A DNA stretch of 64,000 bases from Microbacterium allomyrinae (GCF_020682705.1 NZ_JAGTTN010000003.1:434001-498000), one strand, 5' to 3'; shown: positions 45,010 to 55,115, numbered from the stretch's first letter. Numbers and translations: made by a program. Notes: a model not told the origin generated them from the letters alone.

Positions 45010-45812
45010 GCGACGGCCCTTCCCGACACCCACGGTGTCACCGCGCGCGCGAGCAGGCCCACGAGCGCATATCCGATGAGTGCGACGACCGCCGAGAGCA
45101 GGAAGACCGCCCATACTCGCGCTGAGTCGAGATCGCCCTGCAGTTTGATGAGGGTGATGCCGACGCCGCGGTCGGTGCCGCCCATGTATTCGCCGAGCAC
45201 CGCGCCGAGGAATGCAGCCGGCACGGCAATCTGCAGTGCGTTGAGGATCGCCGGCAGTGCCGCGATCAGACGCACCTTGCGCAGCTGCGTGAACCGCGAG
45301 CCGCCGTAGACGTGCACGACGTCGAGACTCGAGCGGTCGGACGCACGGAAGCCCAGCAGGGCGCCGACGACCGTGGTGAAGAAGACGGCGAGGGCGGCGA
45401 GGAAGATCGCGGTCGCGCTCGGGTCGCCGGCGCGCTTGGCGCCTCCGAGCACGACGATCGCGATGCCGCCCACGGCGACCACGGGCAGGCAGTAGCTGAC
45501 GACCGCGATCTGGACGACGACGGGCTCGATCCGGGGCAGCAGCAGCACGGTCGCCGCGATCAGCAGCGCGATGGCGTTGCCCCACGCGTACCCGATGAGG
45601 GCCTCGGTGATGGTCACCTGGAAGACGCTCCAGTAGGCCGCGAGGCCGTCCTGCCAGATGGTCTGGAACACGACGAAGGGCGACGGGACCGGAGTGAAGG
45701 TCGTCCCCGGCGGCGGCTGGAAGATCGTCACCGAGAACAGCCACCACGCCAGGATCAGCACGGCGGTGCCGATCAGGGCGGCGAGCCAGCCCGGGATGGT
45801 GCGCCCGCGCAT
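45006..45812 (-). CDS. ABC importer permease 1 (NMT1-type system)
   Basis: A 268-residue permease, about six membrane helices, docking loop around VYGGSRFTQLRKVRLIAALP. It is a diverged paralogue of permease 2 (the two loops share VYGG-R-TQL-KV). ATG 45812 overlaps the ATPase stop. A Pro-rich periplasmic loop (QPPPGTTFTPVPSP) follows the first helix. Confidence 0.9.
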   Translation of the reverse strand: MRGRTIPGWLAALIGTAVLILAWWLFSVTIFQPPPGTTFTPVPSPFVVFQTIWQDGLAAYWSVFQVTITEALIGYAWGNAIALLIAATVLLLPRIEPVVVQIAVVSYCLPVVAVGGIAIVVLGGAKRAGDPSATAIFLAALAVFFTTVVGALLGFRASDRSSLDVVHVYGGSRFTQLRKVRLIAALPAILNALQIAVPAAFLGAVLGEYMGGTDRGVGITLIKLQGDLDSARVWAVFLLSAVVALIGYALVGLLARAVTPWVSGRAVA

Positions 45813-46687
45813 CAGGCTTCCGCGGCAGCGCGGCCGTCCGCGCCGAAAAGCAGTTCCGACGCGCGATCCACGAGGGCATGGAACTCGGGCGTGCGCTGCA
45901 TGTCGGGGGTGCGCGGATGCGGCAGATCGACCTCGATGATCTCCTTGATGCGACCGGGGCGCGGAGACATCACCGCGACACGATCCGAGAGGAATATCGC
46001 CTCCGAGACGCCGTGCGTCACGAGGAGAGTCGTGGCGGGCTTCTCGGTCCAGATGCGCAGCAGTTCGAGGTTGAGGTTTTGACGGGTCATGTCGTCGAGC
46101 GCGCCGAACGGCTCGTCGAGCAGGAGCACCGAGGGCTTGAGGGCGAGGGCGCGCGCGATCGAGACGCGCTGGCGCATGCCGCCCGAAAGCTGCGCGGGCT
46201 TGGCCTTCTCGAAGCCGGTGAGACCGACGAGCGCGATGAGCTCGTCGATGTATGCCTTGTCGGCGCGACGTCCGGCGATCTCGAACACCAGCCGGATGTT
46301 GGCGTACACGCTCCGCCACGGCAGCAGTGCGTGGTCCTGGAAGGCGATGCCCAGCTCGCTGTCGCGCCGCAGCTGGGCCGGGGTCTTGCCGTCGACGAAC
46401 ACTTCTCCGGTGGTCGGCGACTCGAGGTCGGCGAGGATGCGGAGGATCGTCGACTTGCCGCACCCCGAAGGGCCGAGAAGGGCGAGGAACGACCCCTTGT
46501 CGGTATGCAGGTGGGTGTCCTGCAGGGCGGTCACGCTCTGTCCGCGACCCGTCTGGAACGTCTTGCTGAGTCCGTCGATGCGGATGCCGGTGCCGGGCGC
46601 CGGCACCGGCGACGAGGTCTCCCCCGTCGCCGGTGCCGCGACCGCGGCATCCGATGTGTCGATGTCGTTCAGATGCGTGTCGGTCAT
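45812..46687 (-). CDS. ABC importer ATP-binding protein (SsuB/ThiZ-like)
   Basis: A 291-residue ATPase. Walker [10 protein letters not shown] is at 72-80, signature LSGGM at 167-171 and Walker B LLLDEP at 188-193. The first 32 residues are an Ala/Pro/Thr-rich leader not needed for the fold. Sequence around [16 protein letters not shown] is typical of nitrate/sulfonate/thiamine-precursor importers. It lies between the binding protein and the permeases in one operon. Confidence 0.92.
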   Translation of the reverse strand: MTDTHLNDIDTSDAAVAAPATGETSSPVPAPGTGIRIDGLSKTFQTGRGQSVTALQDTHLHTDKGSFLALLGPSGCGKSTILRILADLESPTTGEVFVDGKTPAQLRRDSELGIAFQDHALLPWRSVYANIRLVFEIAGRRADKAYIDELIALVGLTGFEKAKPAQLSGGMRQRVSIARALALKPSVLLLDEPFGALDDMTRQNLNLELLRIWTEKPATTLLVTHGVSEAIFLSDRVAVMSPRPGRIKEIIEVDLPHPRTPDMQRTPEFHALVDRASELLFGADGRAAAEA

Positions 46688-46709
46688 GAGTGCTGTCCGG
46701 TCTCTGGGA

Positions 46710-47828
46710 CTACGGCAGGTAGTCCTTCAGCTCGGGGTTCTCCTCGTATATCTCGTCGATGATCGTCGTGTCGAAGAGATCGTCGACCGACACGTCCCAG
46801 CCTGCGGCTGCGAGCGAGGCGACGGTCTGCTTCTTGAGGTCGTCCGAGATGGTGAACAGGCCGTTGGCCTCGGTCTCGTCGGTCGAGATCAGCAGCTTCT
46901 CCGCCTCGAGGCCGGCGGCGGTCTTGACCGGGTCGAGCGCTCCGAAGATCGCCTCCAGGCCGTCCTCCGACTCGGATGCCGCCTGGTTGTAGTACGTATC
47001 GATGAGCGAGACGGTGTCGTCGGTCGACTCGGTGAAGACGTCGGTCCAGCCCTTGATCTCGGCCGTCAGGAATGCCTTCAGCAGGTCCTTGTTCTCGGCG
47101 AGGAACTGGTCGGTGACGCTGAACGTCTCGGCGACGTAGGGCACGCCGTTCTCGGCGTACGAGAGGTTCGTGACGTCGTAGCCGGCGAGCTCGACCGTGA
47201 GGGCCTCGTTCGTCAGATAGGCCATGAAGCCGTCGACCTCGCCGTTCATGAGGGGAGTCGGGTCGAAGTCGACCGGCACGACGGTGACGTCGGCCGGGTC
47301 GATGTCGTTCGCGTTGAGCAGGGCCGCGAACACCGAGGCGTTGGAGTCCTGCACGCCGATCGTCTTGCCGATGAGGTCTTCGGGCGACGTGATGTTGCCG
47401 CCGTCGGCGAGCGACAGGATCGTGAACGGGTTCTTCTGGAAGGTTGCGCCGATGATCTTCAGCGGCGCCTCCTCCTCGGCGATCGCGGCGCCGATCGACG
47501 CGGCGTCGCTGAGGGCGACCTGGACACTGCCCGAGAGCAGCTTCGCGACGCCGGTGTCGGGTCCGGAGATGCCGATCACCTCGTCGAAGCCGGCCTCGTC
47601 GTAGTAGCCGTTCTCGTAGGCGTAGAACTCGCCTGCGAACTCCTCGTTCTTGATCCAGGAGTACTGGACGCTGATCTCGCCGTAGGAGGCCGCCTCTGCG
47701 GCGCCGTCGCTCGCGCCGGGCTCTGCGCCACCGGAGGCGCAGCCGGCGAGGACGAGGGCGGATGCGACGAACGCGGCTGCTGCGGCCGCGATGCGGTACT
47801 GACGCCCTGGGTTGCTGTGTCGTGCCAT
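46710..47828 (-). CDS. NMT1/THI5-like substrate-binding lipoprotein
   Basis: A 372-residue lipoprotein with a signal peptide and lipobox LAGC (Cys30). The mature part is NMT1/THI5-like, starting with [18 protein letters not shown] and containing [20 protein letters not shown]. Such proteins bind small N-heterocycles such as pyrimidines, riboflavin or sulfonates. AAGGGGAG precedes ATG 47828. Its place right after the xanthine dehydrogenase gene suggests uptake of a purine or ureide, which is inference. Confidence 0.88.
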   Translation of the reverse strand: MARHSNPGRQYRIAAAAAAFVASALVLAGCASGGAEPGASDGAAEAASYGEISVQYSWIKNEEFAGEFYAYENGYYDEAGFDEVIGISGPDTGVAKLLSGSVQVALSDAASIGAAIAEEEAPLKIIGATFQKNPFTILSLADGGNITSPEDLIGKTIGVQDSNASVFAALLNANDIDPADVTVVPVDFDPTPLMNGEVDGFMAYLTNEALTVELAGYDVTNLSYAENGVPYVAETFSVTDQFLAENKDLLKAFLTAEIKGWTDVFTESTDDTVSLIDTYYNQAASESEDGLEAIFGALDPVKTAAGLEAEKLLISTDETEANGLFTISDDLKKQTVASLAAAGWDVSVDDLFDTTIIDEIYEENPELKDYLP

Positions 47829-47944
47829 CGGGTGTGGCTCCCCTTCATGATGATGTGATTGGTGCGACGCTAAGCCGTCGAGGTTTCGCCGCGTGCGCCC
47901 TGGTGTTTCAGGGGTGTGACGACCCCGTCCCACCCCGCCGCGTG

Positions 47945-50728
47945 TCAGACGAGAGTGGATGCCGCCAGCGTGGGCGTGGCATCCGCTCGATGCTCCTGGA
48001 CGAGCCGCCACACCCGCTCGCGCGTGAACGGCTGCTGGTACGGGCGGCTTCCCACGGCGCGGGCGATTGCGTTGCCGACGGCCGCGGCGACCGGGTTGTA
48101 GGGGGACTCGCTCATCGACTTGGCGCCGAACGGCCCGACCGAGTCGTGGGTGTCGGCCAGCAGCACCTCGGTGTGGGGGATGTCGGCGAACTGCGGCACC
48201 CGGTACATGCGGAAGACGGGGTTGGCGACCGCGCCGGACTCGTCGATCAGCACCTCTTCGTAGAGCGCGCTGCCGAGCCCCTGGGCGGCTCCGCCCTCGA
48301 TCTGACCGCGGCACTGGGCGGGGTTCATGACATAGCCGGCATCGGCGGACTGCACCGACTGCAGCACCCTGACCGACCCGGTCTCGGGGTCGACGGCGAC
48401 GCGTACGGCGTGCACGTTGAACGACAGGCTGCGCTCGTCGCCGTGCTCGCTGCCGGTGCCGATGATGCCTTCGAGGGCGCGATGCGCAGGGACGGCGGCG
48501 CGCACGAGGTCGGAGTACGAGACGAGCCGGGTTCCGGCCTGGACTCCGCCCGCGGCGAGGTGCGCGGCATCCGCTCCCGTCATGCGCCGCGCCGTCTCGA
48601 GCATGCGCTCCTTGAGCTGAAGGCACGCGGCCGTCAGGGCCTTTCCGGCCCCGGTGACTCCCGCCGAGGCGAACGCGCCGGTGTCGTGCGCGACGAGGTC
48701 GGTGTCGGATGCGCGCAGCGCGATGCGATCTTCGGATGCCTCGAGCACGGTGGCGGCGATCTGGCGCAGCACGGTGCTCGTGCCGTTGCCGAATTCGGCG
48801 GTGCCGACGGACAGGATCACGGTGCCGTCGGTGCGCAGTGTCGCCGCGGCGTGGGAATGGTGCCCGCCCGGCGCCATCGCGGCGATGAACGAGAGCGCCA
48901 TGCCTTCGCCCACCAGCCATCCGTCGGGGGCGGTGACGCCGTTGCCGCGACGCAGTGCGCCCTGCGCGAGATCGAGGCACTGATCGAGGCCGTAGCTGCC
49001 CCACACCAGGTCTTCGTCGTGCTCGTCGTGCACCGTGAGGAGCGGGTCTCCTTCGCGGACCGCGTTGATGCGGCGGAGATCGAACGGGTCGATGCCGAGG
49101 CGCTCGGCCAGCATGTCCAGGGCCGACTCGACTCCGAGGATCACCTGCCCGAGCCCGTACCCGCGGAACGCGCCCGACGGCACGTTGTTCGTGTACGCGA
49201 CCTCGGCGTCGACGCGCTTGACGGGGCAGCGATAGACGTTGATCGATTCGGCGCAGCCGTGGAACATCACGCCGATGCCGTGGTTGCCGTACGCCCCGGT
49301 GTCGCTCAGCACGTCGAGCTTCATCGCGGTGAGCACGCCGTCGGGGGTGGCGCCGAGGGTCACGCCGACCCGGAACGGATGCCGGACCGAGGCTCGGCGG
49401 AACTCGTCGGCGCGTGCGAACTCGTACGAGACCGCTCTGCCGGTGCGCAACACCGCGAGGGCGACCAGGTCTTCGGTGAACATCTCCTGCTTGCCGCCGA
49501 ATCCGCCGCCGACGCGTGCCGCGAACACGCGGACGCGCTCGCGCGGCAGCCCGAACAGCTGAGCCAGCTCGTCCCGCACCAGGAACGGCACCTGGGTGCT
49601 CGAGCGGATCACGAGACGGCCGTCGTCGTCGAGCCAGCCGATCGCGCCGTGCGTCTCGAGCTGGGCATGCGAGACGCGGGCGGTCTGCCACGTGCCGGCG
49701 ACCGTGACGGCGCTGGCGGCGAGGGCGGCGTCGACATCGCCGCCGATCCCGTCGTGGAGGGTCGCGAGCACATTGCGGGATGCCTCGGCGACGCGATCGT
49801 CGACGGTCCGGTCGGGATGCACCAGCGGTGCGCCGGGGGTGCGGGCCTCTTCCGGGTCGAACACGGCGCGGAGCACCTCGTACTCGACCTCGATCAGCCG
49901 GCAGGCCTCGTCGGCGGCCTCGGCGGACTCTGCCACCACCGCAGCGACCCGCTGCCCGACGAACCGGGCGACGTCATCGAGGATGCGGGTGTCGTCGGGG
50001 TCGTCCTCGCGATGCTCGTGCCGTGCCGTCGAGAAGCGGCGAGCGGTGACGTTCTCATGCGTGAACACGGCGACGACCCCTGGCACCGCACGCGCCGCAG
50101 CGGTGTCGATCGCGACGATCCGCGCGTGCGCGTGCGGCGATCCGACGACGCGCAGCACGAGAGCGTCGGGCACTTCGGTGTCGAACGTGAACGGCTCGAG
50201 GCCCTGCACGACGCGCCGCCCGGGCTCGGGGCGCACCGACTGCCCGACGTGTCCGCGGGCGGGTTCGGTCGACGCGGGCCCCGTGGAGCGCACCGGGCCG
50301 AGCACCGAGGCCTCGATCGCCTCGCGGATCGGCCGGTAGCCGGTGCACCGGCACAGATTGCCCTTCATGCGCCGGTCGAGGTCGGGGAGGTCGTCGGCGG
50401 TCAAGGTGGAGGCGGTCACCGCCATGCCGGCGGTGCAGAACCCGCACTGGAACCCGAAATGCTCCACGAGGGCTTCCTGCACGGGGTGCAGCTCGTCGCC
50501 GGGAGCGAGCCCGGCCGCGGTCGTGATCGACACGCCCTCGGCGCGCACCGCCGGGATGATGCACGAGTGCACCGGCACGCCGTCCAACAGCACGCCGCAC
50601 GCGCCGCAGTCGCCGGCGTCGCAGCCCTTCTTGACCTCGTGGTGGCCGGTCTCGCGCAGCAGCGTCCGCAGGCACTGCCCCGCGCGGGGCTCGGCGTCGA
50701 TCGGCTCGCCGTTGACGTCGAACCTCAT
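47945..50728 (-). CDS. Xanthine dehydrogenase, fused 2Fe-2S and molybdopterin subunits
   Basis: A 927-residue molybdenum hydroxylase chain that oxidises hypoxanthine or xanthine toward urate. The first 2Fe-2S cluster uses Cys36, 41, 44 and 56, and the second Cys95, 98, 126 and 128 (CGFCTAGM, CRCTG). From about 170 it is the Mo-binding large subunit with FGGKQEMFTEDLVALA and the catalytic Glu874 (MSESP). In most bacteria these are separate genes; here they are fused and the FAD subunit is separate. It overlaps the FAD gene by 4 nt. Confidence 0.88.
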   Translation of the reverse strand: MRFDVNGEPIDAEPRAGQCLRTLLRETGHHEVKKGCDAGDCGACGVLLDGVPVHSCIIPAVRAEGVSITTAAGLAPGDELHPVQEALVEHFGFQCGFCTAGMAVTASTLTADDLPDLDRRMKGNLCRCTGYRPIREAIEASVLGPVRSTGPASTEPARGHVGQSVRPEPGRRVVQGLEPFTFDTEVPDALVLRVVGSPHAHARIVAIDTAAARAVPGVVAVFTHENVTARRFSTARHEHREDDPDDTRILDDVARFVGQRVAAVVAESAEAADEACRLIEVEYEVLRAVFDPEEARTPGAPLVHPDRTVDDRVAEASRNVLATLHDGIGGDVDAALAASAVTVAGTWQTARVSHAQLETHGAIGWLDDDGRLVIRSSTQVPFLVRDELAQLFGLPRERVRVFAARVGGGFGGKQEMFTEDLVALAVLRTGRAVSYEFARADEFRRASVRHPFRVGVTLGATPDGVLTAMKLDVLSDTGAYGNHGIGVMFHGCAESINVYRCPVKRVDAEVAYTNNVPSGAFRGYGLGQVILGVESALDMLAERLGIDPFDLRRINAVREGDPLLTVHDEHDEDLVWGSYGLDQCLDLAQGALRRGNGVTAPDGWLVGEGMALSFIAAMAPGGHHSHAAATLRTDGTVILSVGTAEFGNGTSTVLRQIAATVLEASEDRIALRASDTDLVAHDTGAFASAGVTGAGKALTAACLQLKERMLETARRMTGADAAHLAAGGVQAGTRLVSYSDLVRAAVPAHRALEGIIGTGSEHGDERSLSFNVHAVRVAVDPETGSVRVLQSVQSADAGYVMNPAQCRGQIEGGAAQGLGSALYEEVLIDESGAVANPVFRMYRVPQFADIPHTEVLLADTHDSVGPFGAKSMSESPYNPVAAAVGNAIARAVGSRPYQQPFTRERVWRLVQEHRADATPTLAASTLV

Positions 50729-51564
50729 GCCGCGTGCTCCGCTCCGGAGAGCTCGCCGCGGATGCGCTCGGCGAGCACGACACTCACTCCACGGCGCCAG
50801 TCCGCCGCGCCCAGCGGGTCGGTGTAGTACCCGGGAGCCCCGTGCACCGCGGTGGCGAGGGTCGCGGCATCCGGAATCTCCGCGAAGCGCAGGACCACCG
50901 GCCGCTCGGTCGCCGCCGTCACCGCGAAAACGCTCGCGCCGTCGACGTCGATGCGCCCGGTCACGACCGCGCCCGACCGTCCGTGCTCGGCGAGCGCGAT
51001 CTTGCGGAGCACCAGTCGCGAGCGGAGGGTGCGCGACGGGATGCCGATCGCCCGCAGCACCTCGCCGCGGTCGAGGGAGTTGCGGCCATTGCCGGTGACG
51101 AGCTCCGCAACGGCGAGTGTGCGGGTGCCGCCATCGGGCATCCAGATCTCGGCGACGCCGTCGAGGGCGACGGCGAGGGAGATCATCGCACCCGCCGCGA
51201 ACGAGCGGCAGACGTTGCCGCCGACAGTGGCGGTGTTCCAGATCTTGAACGATGCGAGCAGCGCGTTGGCGGCCTCGGGAATGACGGATGCCGCAGCCCA
51301 CTCGTCAGGCACGGTCAGTTCATCGCGTCCCTCGGCCCACGCCACGAGGCGCGCGATCGTGCAGGTCGCGCCGATGCGCAGGCCCTCGCCGGTGATCTCG
51401 AGGGCCGGCCAGTCCATGGTCGTCAGATCGACGAACCCGGTGGTGCCCGGCTGGGGCTCGCTCATGAGCCAGGTGCCGCCGGCGAGCAGCGTCTCGCCCG
51501 CTGCGAGTCGGAGGTCGCGGCGCTCGTGTGCCCGGCGGTACGAGCTGACGGTGGTGATGTCCAT
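50725..51564 (-). CDS. Xanthine dehydrogenase FAD-binding subunit
   Basis: A 279-residue CoxM/XdhB-like FAD subunit that passes electrons from the Fe-S clusters to NAD+. It has LLAGGTWLMSE near 26-36 and the FAD-contacting TVGGNVCRSFAAG near 113-125. GGAGGGCGGTC precedes ATG 51564. It is coupled by an ATGA to the fused Mo/2Fe-2S gene. Confidence 0.9.
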   Translation of the reverse strand: MDITTVSSYRRAHERRDLRLAAGETLLAGGTWLMSEPQPGTTGFVDLTTMDWPALEITGEGLRIGATCTIARLVAWAEGRDELTVPDEWAAASVIPEAANALLASFKIWNTATVGGNVCRSFAAGAMISLAVALDGVAEIWMPDGGTRTLAVAELVTGNGRNSLDRGEVLRAIGIPSRTLRSRLVLRKIALAEHGRSGAVVTGRIDVDGASVFAVTAATERPVVLRFAEIPDAATLATAVHGAPGYYTDPLGAADWRRGVSVVLAERIRGELSGAEHAA

Positions 51565-51700
51565 GACCGCCCTCCTTCCGCTGATCCCGGGCGCTGCGGC
51601 GTGTGCAGCAGCGCGGGGTCGTAGGCGGGTCAGTCAAGCAAGCCGCGGTTTCGGCGTTGTTTCGCCGCATTGCCGGTGCGCGGCATGTGGGCGCGGGGCT

Positions 51701-52339
51701 TCAGTCGTTCTGCTCGCGGTGCGGATCGATGGGGATGCTGTCTGTCGTGGGGCGCGGGGTGTGGTGCGGGATCGGCTGCGGAGGCTCGCCGCGGGAGGCG
51801 TGCGGCTCATCCGGCGGGGCTTCGGGTCGCACGTGTCCTTCGAACGCGATCGGCGGGTCGGCACGGCCGGCATTCTTCGGGAAGCGTCGGCCCGCGACCG
51901 TGGCGGCGGTGATCTTGATCACGAAGTACTTCGCCGTAGGACTCCATGACTCCAGGCCCCGCACGCCGCTGCGACGGATCTCGTCATCGCTCGTGACCCT
52001 GGCGGCGCTGCCGCGGACGACCACGCTCCAGAAGGAGTCGTCGGTCTCGCCGTCCACCTCGAACGCGACCAGCGGATGCTGCGCGATGTGCAGCAGCTTG
52101 GCGTCGCGCGCCGTTCGCACGAAGAGCGCGCCCTCGTGGGTCGCGAAGTTCACGGGGAACACGTCGGGCGCTCCGTCCGCGTGGATCACCGCGATCCGGC
52201 CGAAGCGCGAATCCTGCAGCAGAGACCAGCACTCGGACGTCTGGAGATGCTCCACGTCCGCGCGGGGCGGAAGCCCTTCGCGGGCATCGTCGGCCGGCGG
52301 CGGGGTCTCGTCGTGTTCGGGCGAAGGGGATGCATCCAT
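51701..52339 (-). CDS. Pyridoxamine 5'-phosphate oxidase-fold protein
   Basis: A 212-residue protein with a split-barrel PPOX fold over about 25-150 (LLQDSRFGRIAVIHADGAPDV, NFATHEGALFVRTARDAK). The family binds FMN or F420 and reduces diverse substrates. The N-terminus and the C-terminal 60 residues are Pro-rich and likely disordered. It sits between 8-oxoguanine deaminase and xdhB on the same strand; a role in purine breakdown is not evident and it may be a bystander. Confidence 0.85.
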   Translation of the reverse strand: MDASPSPEHDETPPPADDAREGLPPRADVEHLQTSECWSLLQDSRFGRIAVIHADGAPDVFPVNFATHEGALFVRTARDAKLLHIAQHPLVAFEVDGETDDSFWSVVVRGSAARVTSDDEIRRSGVRGLESWSPTAKYFVIKITAATVAGRRFPKNAGRADPPIAFEGHVRPEAPPDEPHASRGEPPQPIPHHTPRPTTDSIPIDPHREQND

Positions 52340-52431
52340 CTCGTCCTCGTTTCCTCCCTTCGGTCATACCCCCGACGGGCGCGAATGAGAAGTACCCCGG
52401 TGGAGCCGGGGCCGACGGACGAGGCGTCCCG

Positions 52432-53790
52432 TCAGAGCCGCTCTGCGAGCTCCCGAGACGCGCGTGCCACACCGCGGGCGATCCCGTCCTCGTCGGCGCT
52501 CGTGAGGCGGGCATCCTCCACGATCGCCCGGCCGCCGACGAAGAGGCGCTTGAGAGGTGGCAGCGCTCCGAGCCCGAGGGCCGCGACCGGGTCGAGGATT
52601 CCGGCGTGCTCGACCCGGTCGACCTGCCACACCGCGATGTCGGCGAGCTTGCCGGGCTCGAGCGAGCCGATCTCGTCGTGACGGCCGAGCACCCGCGCGC
52701 CGCCCATCGTCGCGATCCGCAGTCCGTCGCGGACGCTCATCGACTCGGAGCCCGTGCGCAGCCGGTTCATCAGCACCGATTCGCGGATCTCGACCCCGAG
52801 CTGACCGGACTCGTTCGACGCCGAGCCGTCGACACCGAGCCCCACCGGGACGCCGGCATCGAGCAGTGCGCGCACCGGAGCGATGCCGGCCGCGAGCCGC
52901 GCGTTCGACGACGGGCAGTGCGCGACACCCGTGCCGGTCGCGGCGTAACGGGCGATCGCGGTCTCGTCCAGGTGCACGCCGTGCGCCATCCACACGTCGT
53001 CGCCGAGCCAGCCGAGGTCTTCGAGGTACTGCGTGGGGGATTTGCCGAATTGCTCCGCGCAGTACGCGTCCTCTTCGACCGTCTCGGATGCGTGCGTGTG
53101 CAGCCGCACGTCGAGCGAGCGTGCCAGCACGGCTGCCTCGCGGAGCAGGTCGGCCGTCACCGAGAACGGCGAGCACGGCGCGATCGCGATGCGAACCATC
53201 GCGTCGAACGAGGGGTCGTGATACCGCTCGACCGCCTCCTGCGACGCCTTCAGCGCCGCATCCGTCGTCTCCACGGCGAAGTCCGGCGGCAGGCCGCCTT
53301 GCGACTGCCCGAGATCCATCGACCCGCGCGTCGCGTGCAGGCGAACGCCGACGGTCGACGCCGACTCGACCAGCGCGCCGACGATATCGCCGGATCCGCG
53401 CGGGAAGACGTAGTGGTGATCGCCGACCGTGGTGCAGCCGGACCGCGCGAGCACCGCCATCCCGCCCGCGGCACCCGCACCGGTGAGACCCGCGTCGATG
53501 CGTGCCCACAGCGGATACAGCGCCGTGAGCCAGTCGAACAGGATCGAGTCCTGCGCGTACCCGCGCGTCAGCCACTGGTACAGGTGATGGTGGGTGTTGA
53601 TGAGCCCGGGGGTCACGAGGCATCCGCGGGCGTCGACGATCTCAGCGCCCTCGCGCAGGGGGTCGGGCGCGCGCCCCGCGCCGACCGCCGAGATCCGGCC
53701 GCCGTCGACCACGACGTGGCCGGTCGGATACTCCGTGCTCGCGGCGTCGACGGTGGCGATGTGCGCGTTCTCGATGATGGTGCGGGTCAT
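52432..53790 (-). CDS. 8-oxoguanine deaminase
   Basis: A 452-residue amidohydrolase-superfamily enzyme that deaminates 8-oxoguanine to urate. The metal ligands lie in NTHHHLYQW (His67-His69), the downstream His in LHTHASET and the Asp in GLGVDGSAS. LTRGYAQDSILFDWLTALYP is characteristic of 8-oxoguanine rather than guanine deaminases. Its product enters directly at HpxO. ATG 53790 overlaps the xdhC stop by 4 nt. Confidence 0.88.
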   Translation of the reverse strand: MTRTIIENAHIATVDAASTEYPTGHVVVDGGRISAVGAGRAPDPLREGAEIVDARGCLVTPGLINTHHHLYQWLTRGYAQDSILFDWLTALYPLWARIDAGLTGAGAAGGMAVLARSGCTTVGDHHYVFPRGSGDIVGALVESASTVGVRLHATRGSMDLGQSQGGLPPDFAVETTDAALKASQEAVERYHDPSFDAMVRIAIAPCSPFSVTADLLREAAVLARSLDVRLHTHASETVEEDAYCAEQFGKSPTQYLEDLGWLGDDVWMAHGVHLDETAIARYAATGTGVAHCPSSNARLAAGIAPVRALLDAGVPVGLGVDGSASNESGQLGVEIRESVLMNRLRTGSESMSVRDGLRIATMGGARVLGRHDEIGSLEPGKLADIAVWQVDRVEHAGILDPVAALGLGALPPLKRLFVGGRAIVEDARLTSADEDGIARGVARASRELAERL

Positions 53791-55115
53791 GGTGCTCCTG
53801 TGGGAAGGGGGATGCCGCACGCGACGCGCGGCGCGCTCGCTGACGACGTGTCGGCGGCGGTGCCGGAGACGGGCGCGCGGCGGTGCAGCGGACCGGTGCG
53901 TTCGCGCAGGGGTAGGGCCGACCCGCCATGACGGGCCGCCACGATCTCGGCCAGCACCGAGATCGCGGTCTCGTCGGGCGTCGCCCCACCCAGGTCGAGG
54001 CCGAGGGGTGAATGGATGCGCGCGATGTCGGACTCCGCGATCCCCCGTTCGCGGAGCAGCTCGGCGCGGCGCGTGACCGTGGCCCGCGCGCCCATGGCCC
54101 CGACGAAGCCGACTCGCAACCGCAGTGCGGCCGCGAGAGCGGGCACGTCGAGACGCTCGTCGTGCGTCAGGACGCACACGGCCGAGCGCCCGTCGAGCGC
54201 GTCCTGATCGATCGCCGCCAGGTACTCGTCCGGAAGACCCGCGATCAACGAGACCGCTCCCGGGAACCGCACGGGCGTGACGAGGGTTTCCCACACGTCG
54301 CACACGCTGACCGCGAACCCCGCGGCGGTGGCGACCCTGCAGAGGGCGGCGGCATGCTCACCGGCGCCGACGATCAGCAGCCTCGGCATCGGGGCATGCG
54401 AGAGCACGAGGACATCGGCGCCTTCGACCGCGGCCGGGAGCACGGCGGTTTCACGGTGCGCGATGAGGGCGTCGAGCTCCGCGAGGGGAACGCCGGGGCG
54501 GGAGGGAGTGCGCCCCGCAGCCGCAGCCGCAGCCGCAGCCGCAGCGGCCGAGCCGCGTCCGTCGCGCGCGGTGGCGTTCGAGTCGGCTTCACGGAGGGTG
54601 TTGTCGGAGGGGGCGGGGGGCTCGGCGACCGCTGCATGGAGGGCGTCTTGGTCGAGCACGGCGGCAGCCTTCGCGACCGCTGCGCGCAGGGCGACTTCGT
54701 CGAGCACGCGGCCCGCCGATGCTCCGCCGAGCACGATCCCGACGGTGGCCCCGCGCCCCGCCGCAGCGGCATCGAGCGCCGCGATCACGGCCGCGTCGGG
54801 CGTCACGCGGTAGGCGACGACGTCGACGCTTCCGCCGCAGGCGAGTCCGGCGGCGTGGGCGGCATCATCCGAGAATCCGAGCCGAGCGGTCAGAGGTGCG
54901 CCCCCGACGCGTGCGCTGTGCGCCAGCACGACCGCATCGCCTTCGACGCAGCCTCCCGAGATCGATCCGAGCACCCGTCCGTCGGCCGTCACCGCCATGG
55001 TCGCTCCCGCGCCGCGCGGGGCGCTGCGCGCGACGCGCGCGACGGTCACCGCCGCGACAGCGGTCGCGCTCCGCAGCAGAGGCAGCAGTTCAGCAGCGAG
55101 CTCGAGCATGCGCAC
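53787..55115 (-). CDS. xdhC: XdhC-family molybdenum cofactor maturation protein
   Basis: A 442-residue XdhC/CoxI protein that inserts sulfurated molybdenum cofactor into xanthine dehydrogenase. The N-terminal XdhC domain includes GSISGGCVEGDAV (Cys56) and GLACGGSVDV (Cys93); the C-terminal Rossmann half starts near RLLIVGAGEHAAALC. An 11-Ala tract at 190-200, coded by a hexanucleotide repeat, links the halves. It overlaps the deaminase gene. The terminal 30 residues are low complexity. Confidence 0.9.
   Translation of the reverse strand: MRMLELAAELLPLLRSATAVAAVTVARVARSAPRGAGATMAVTADGRVLGSISGGCVEGDAVVLAHSARVGGAPLTARLGFSDDAAHAAGLACGGSVDVVAYRVTPDAAVIAALDAAAAGRGATVGIVLGGASAGRVLDEVALRAAVAKAAAVLDQDALHAAVAEPPAPSDNTLREADSNATARDGRGSAAAAAAAAAAAGRTPSRPGVPLAELDALIAHRETAVLPAAVEGADVLVLSHAPMPRLLIVGAGEHAAALCRVATAAGFAVSVCDVWETLVTPVRFPGAVSLIAGLPDEYLAAIDQDALDGRSAVCVLTHDERLDVPALAAALRLRVGFVGAMGARATVTRRAELLRERGIAESDIARIHSPLGLDLGGATPDETAISVLAEIVAARHGGSALPLRERTGPLHRRAPVSGTAADTSSASAPRVACGIPLPTGAP
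54515..54544. repeat. Hexanucleotide microsatellite (CCGCAG)x5 in xdhC
   Basis: Five perfect CCGCAG units encode most of the polyalanine linker of XdhC. Each unit adds or removes two residues in frame, so slippage would alter linker length without a frameshift. Confidence 0.85.

Noticed and set aside
46710..49691. A 993-codon frame suggesting a giant fusion
   Set aside because: Its C-terminal 372 codons are the lipoprotein; the upstream part is out of frame with xanthine dehydrogenase and has no domain.
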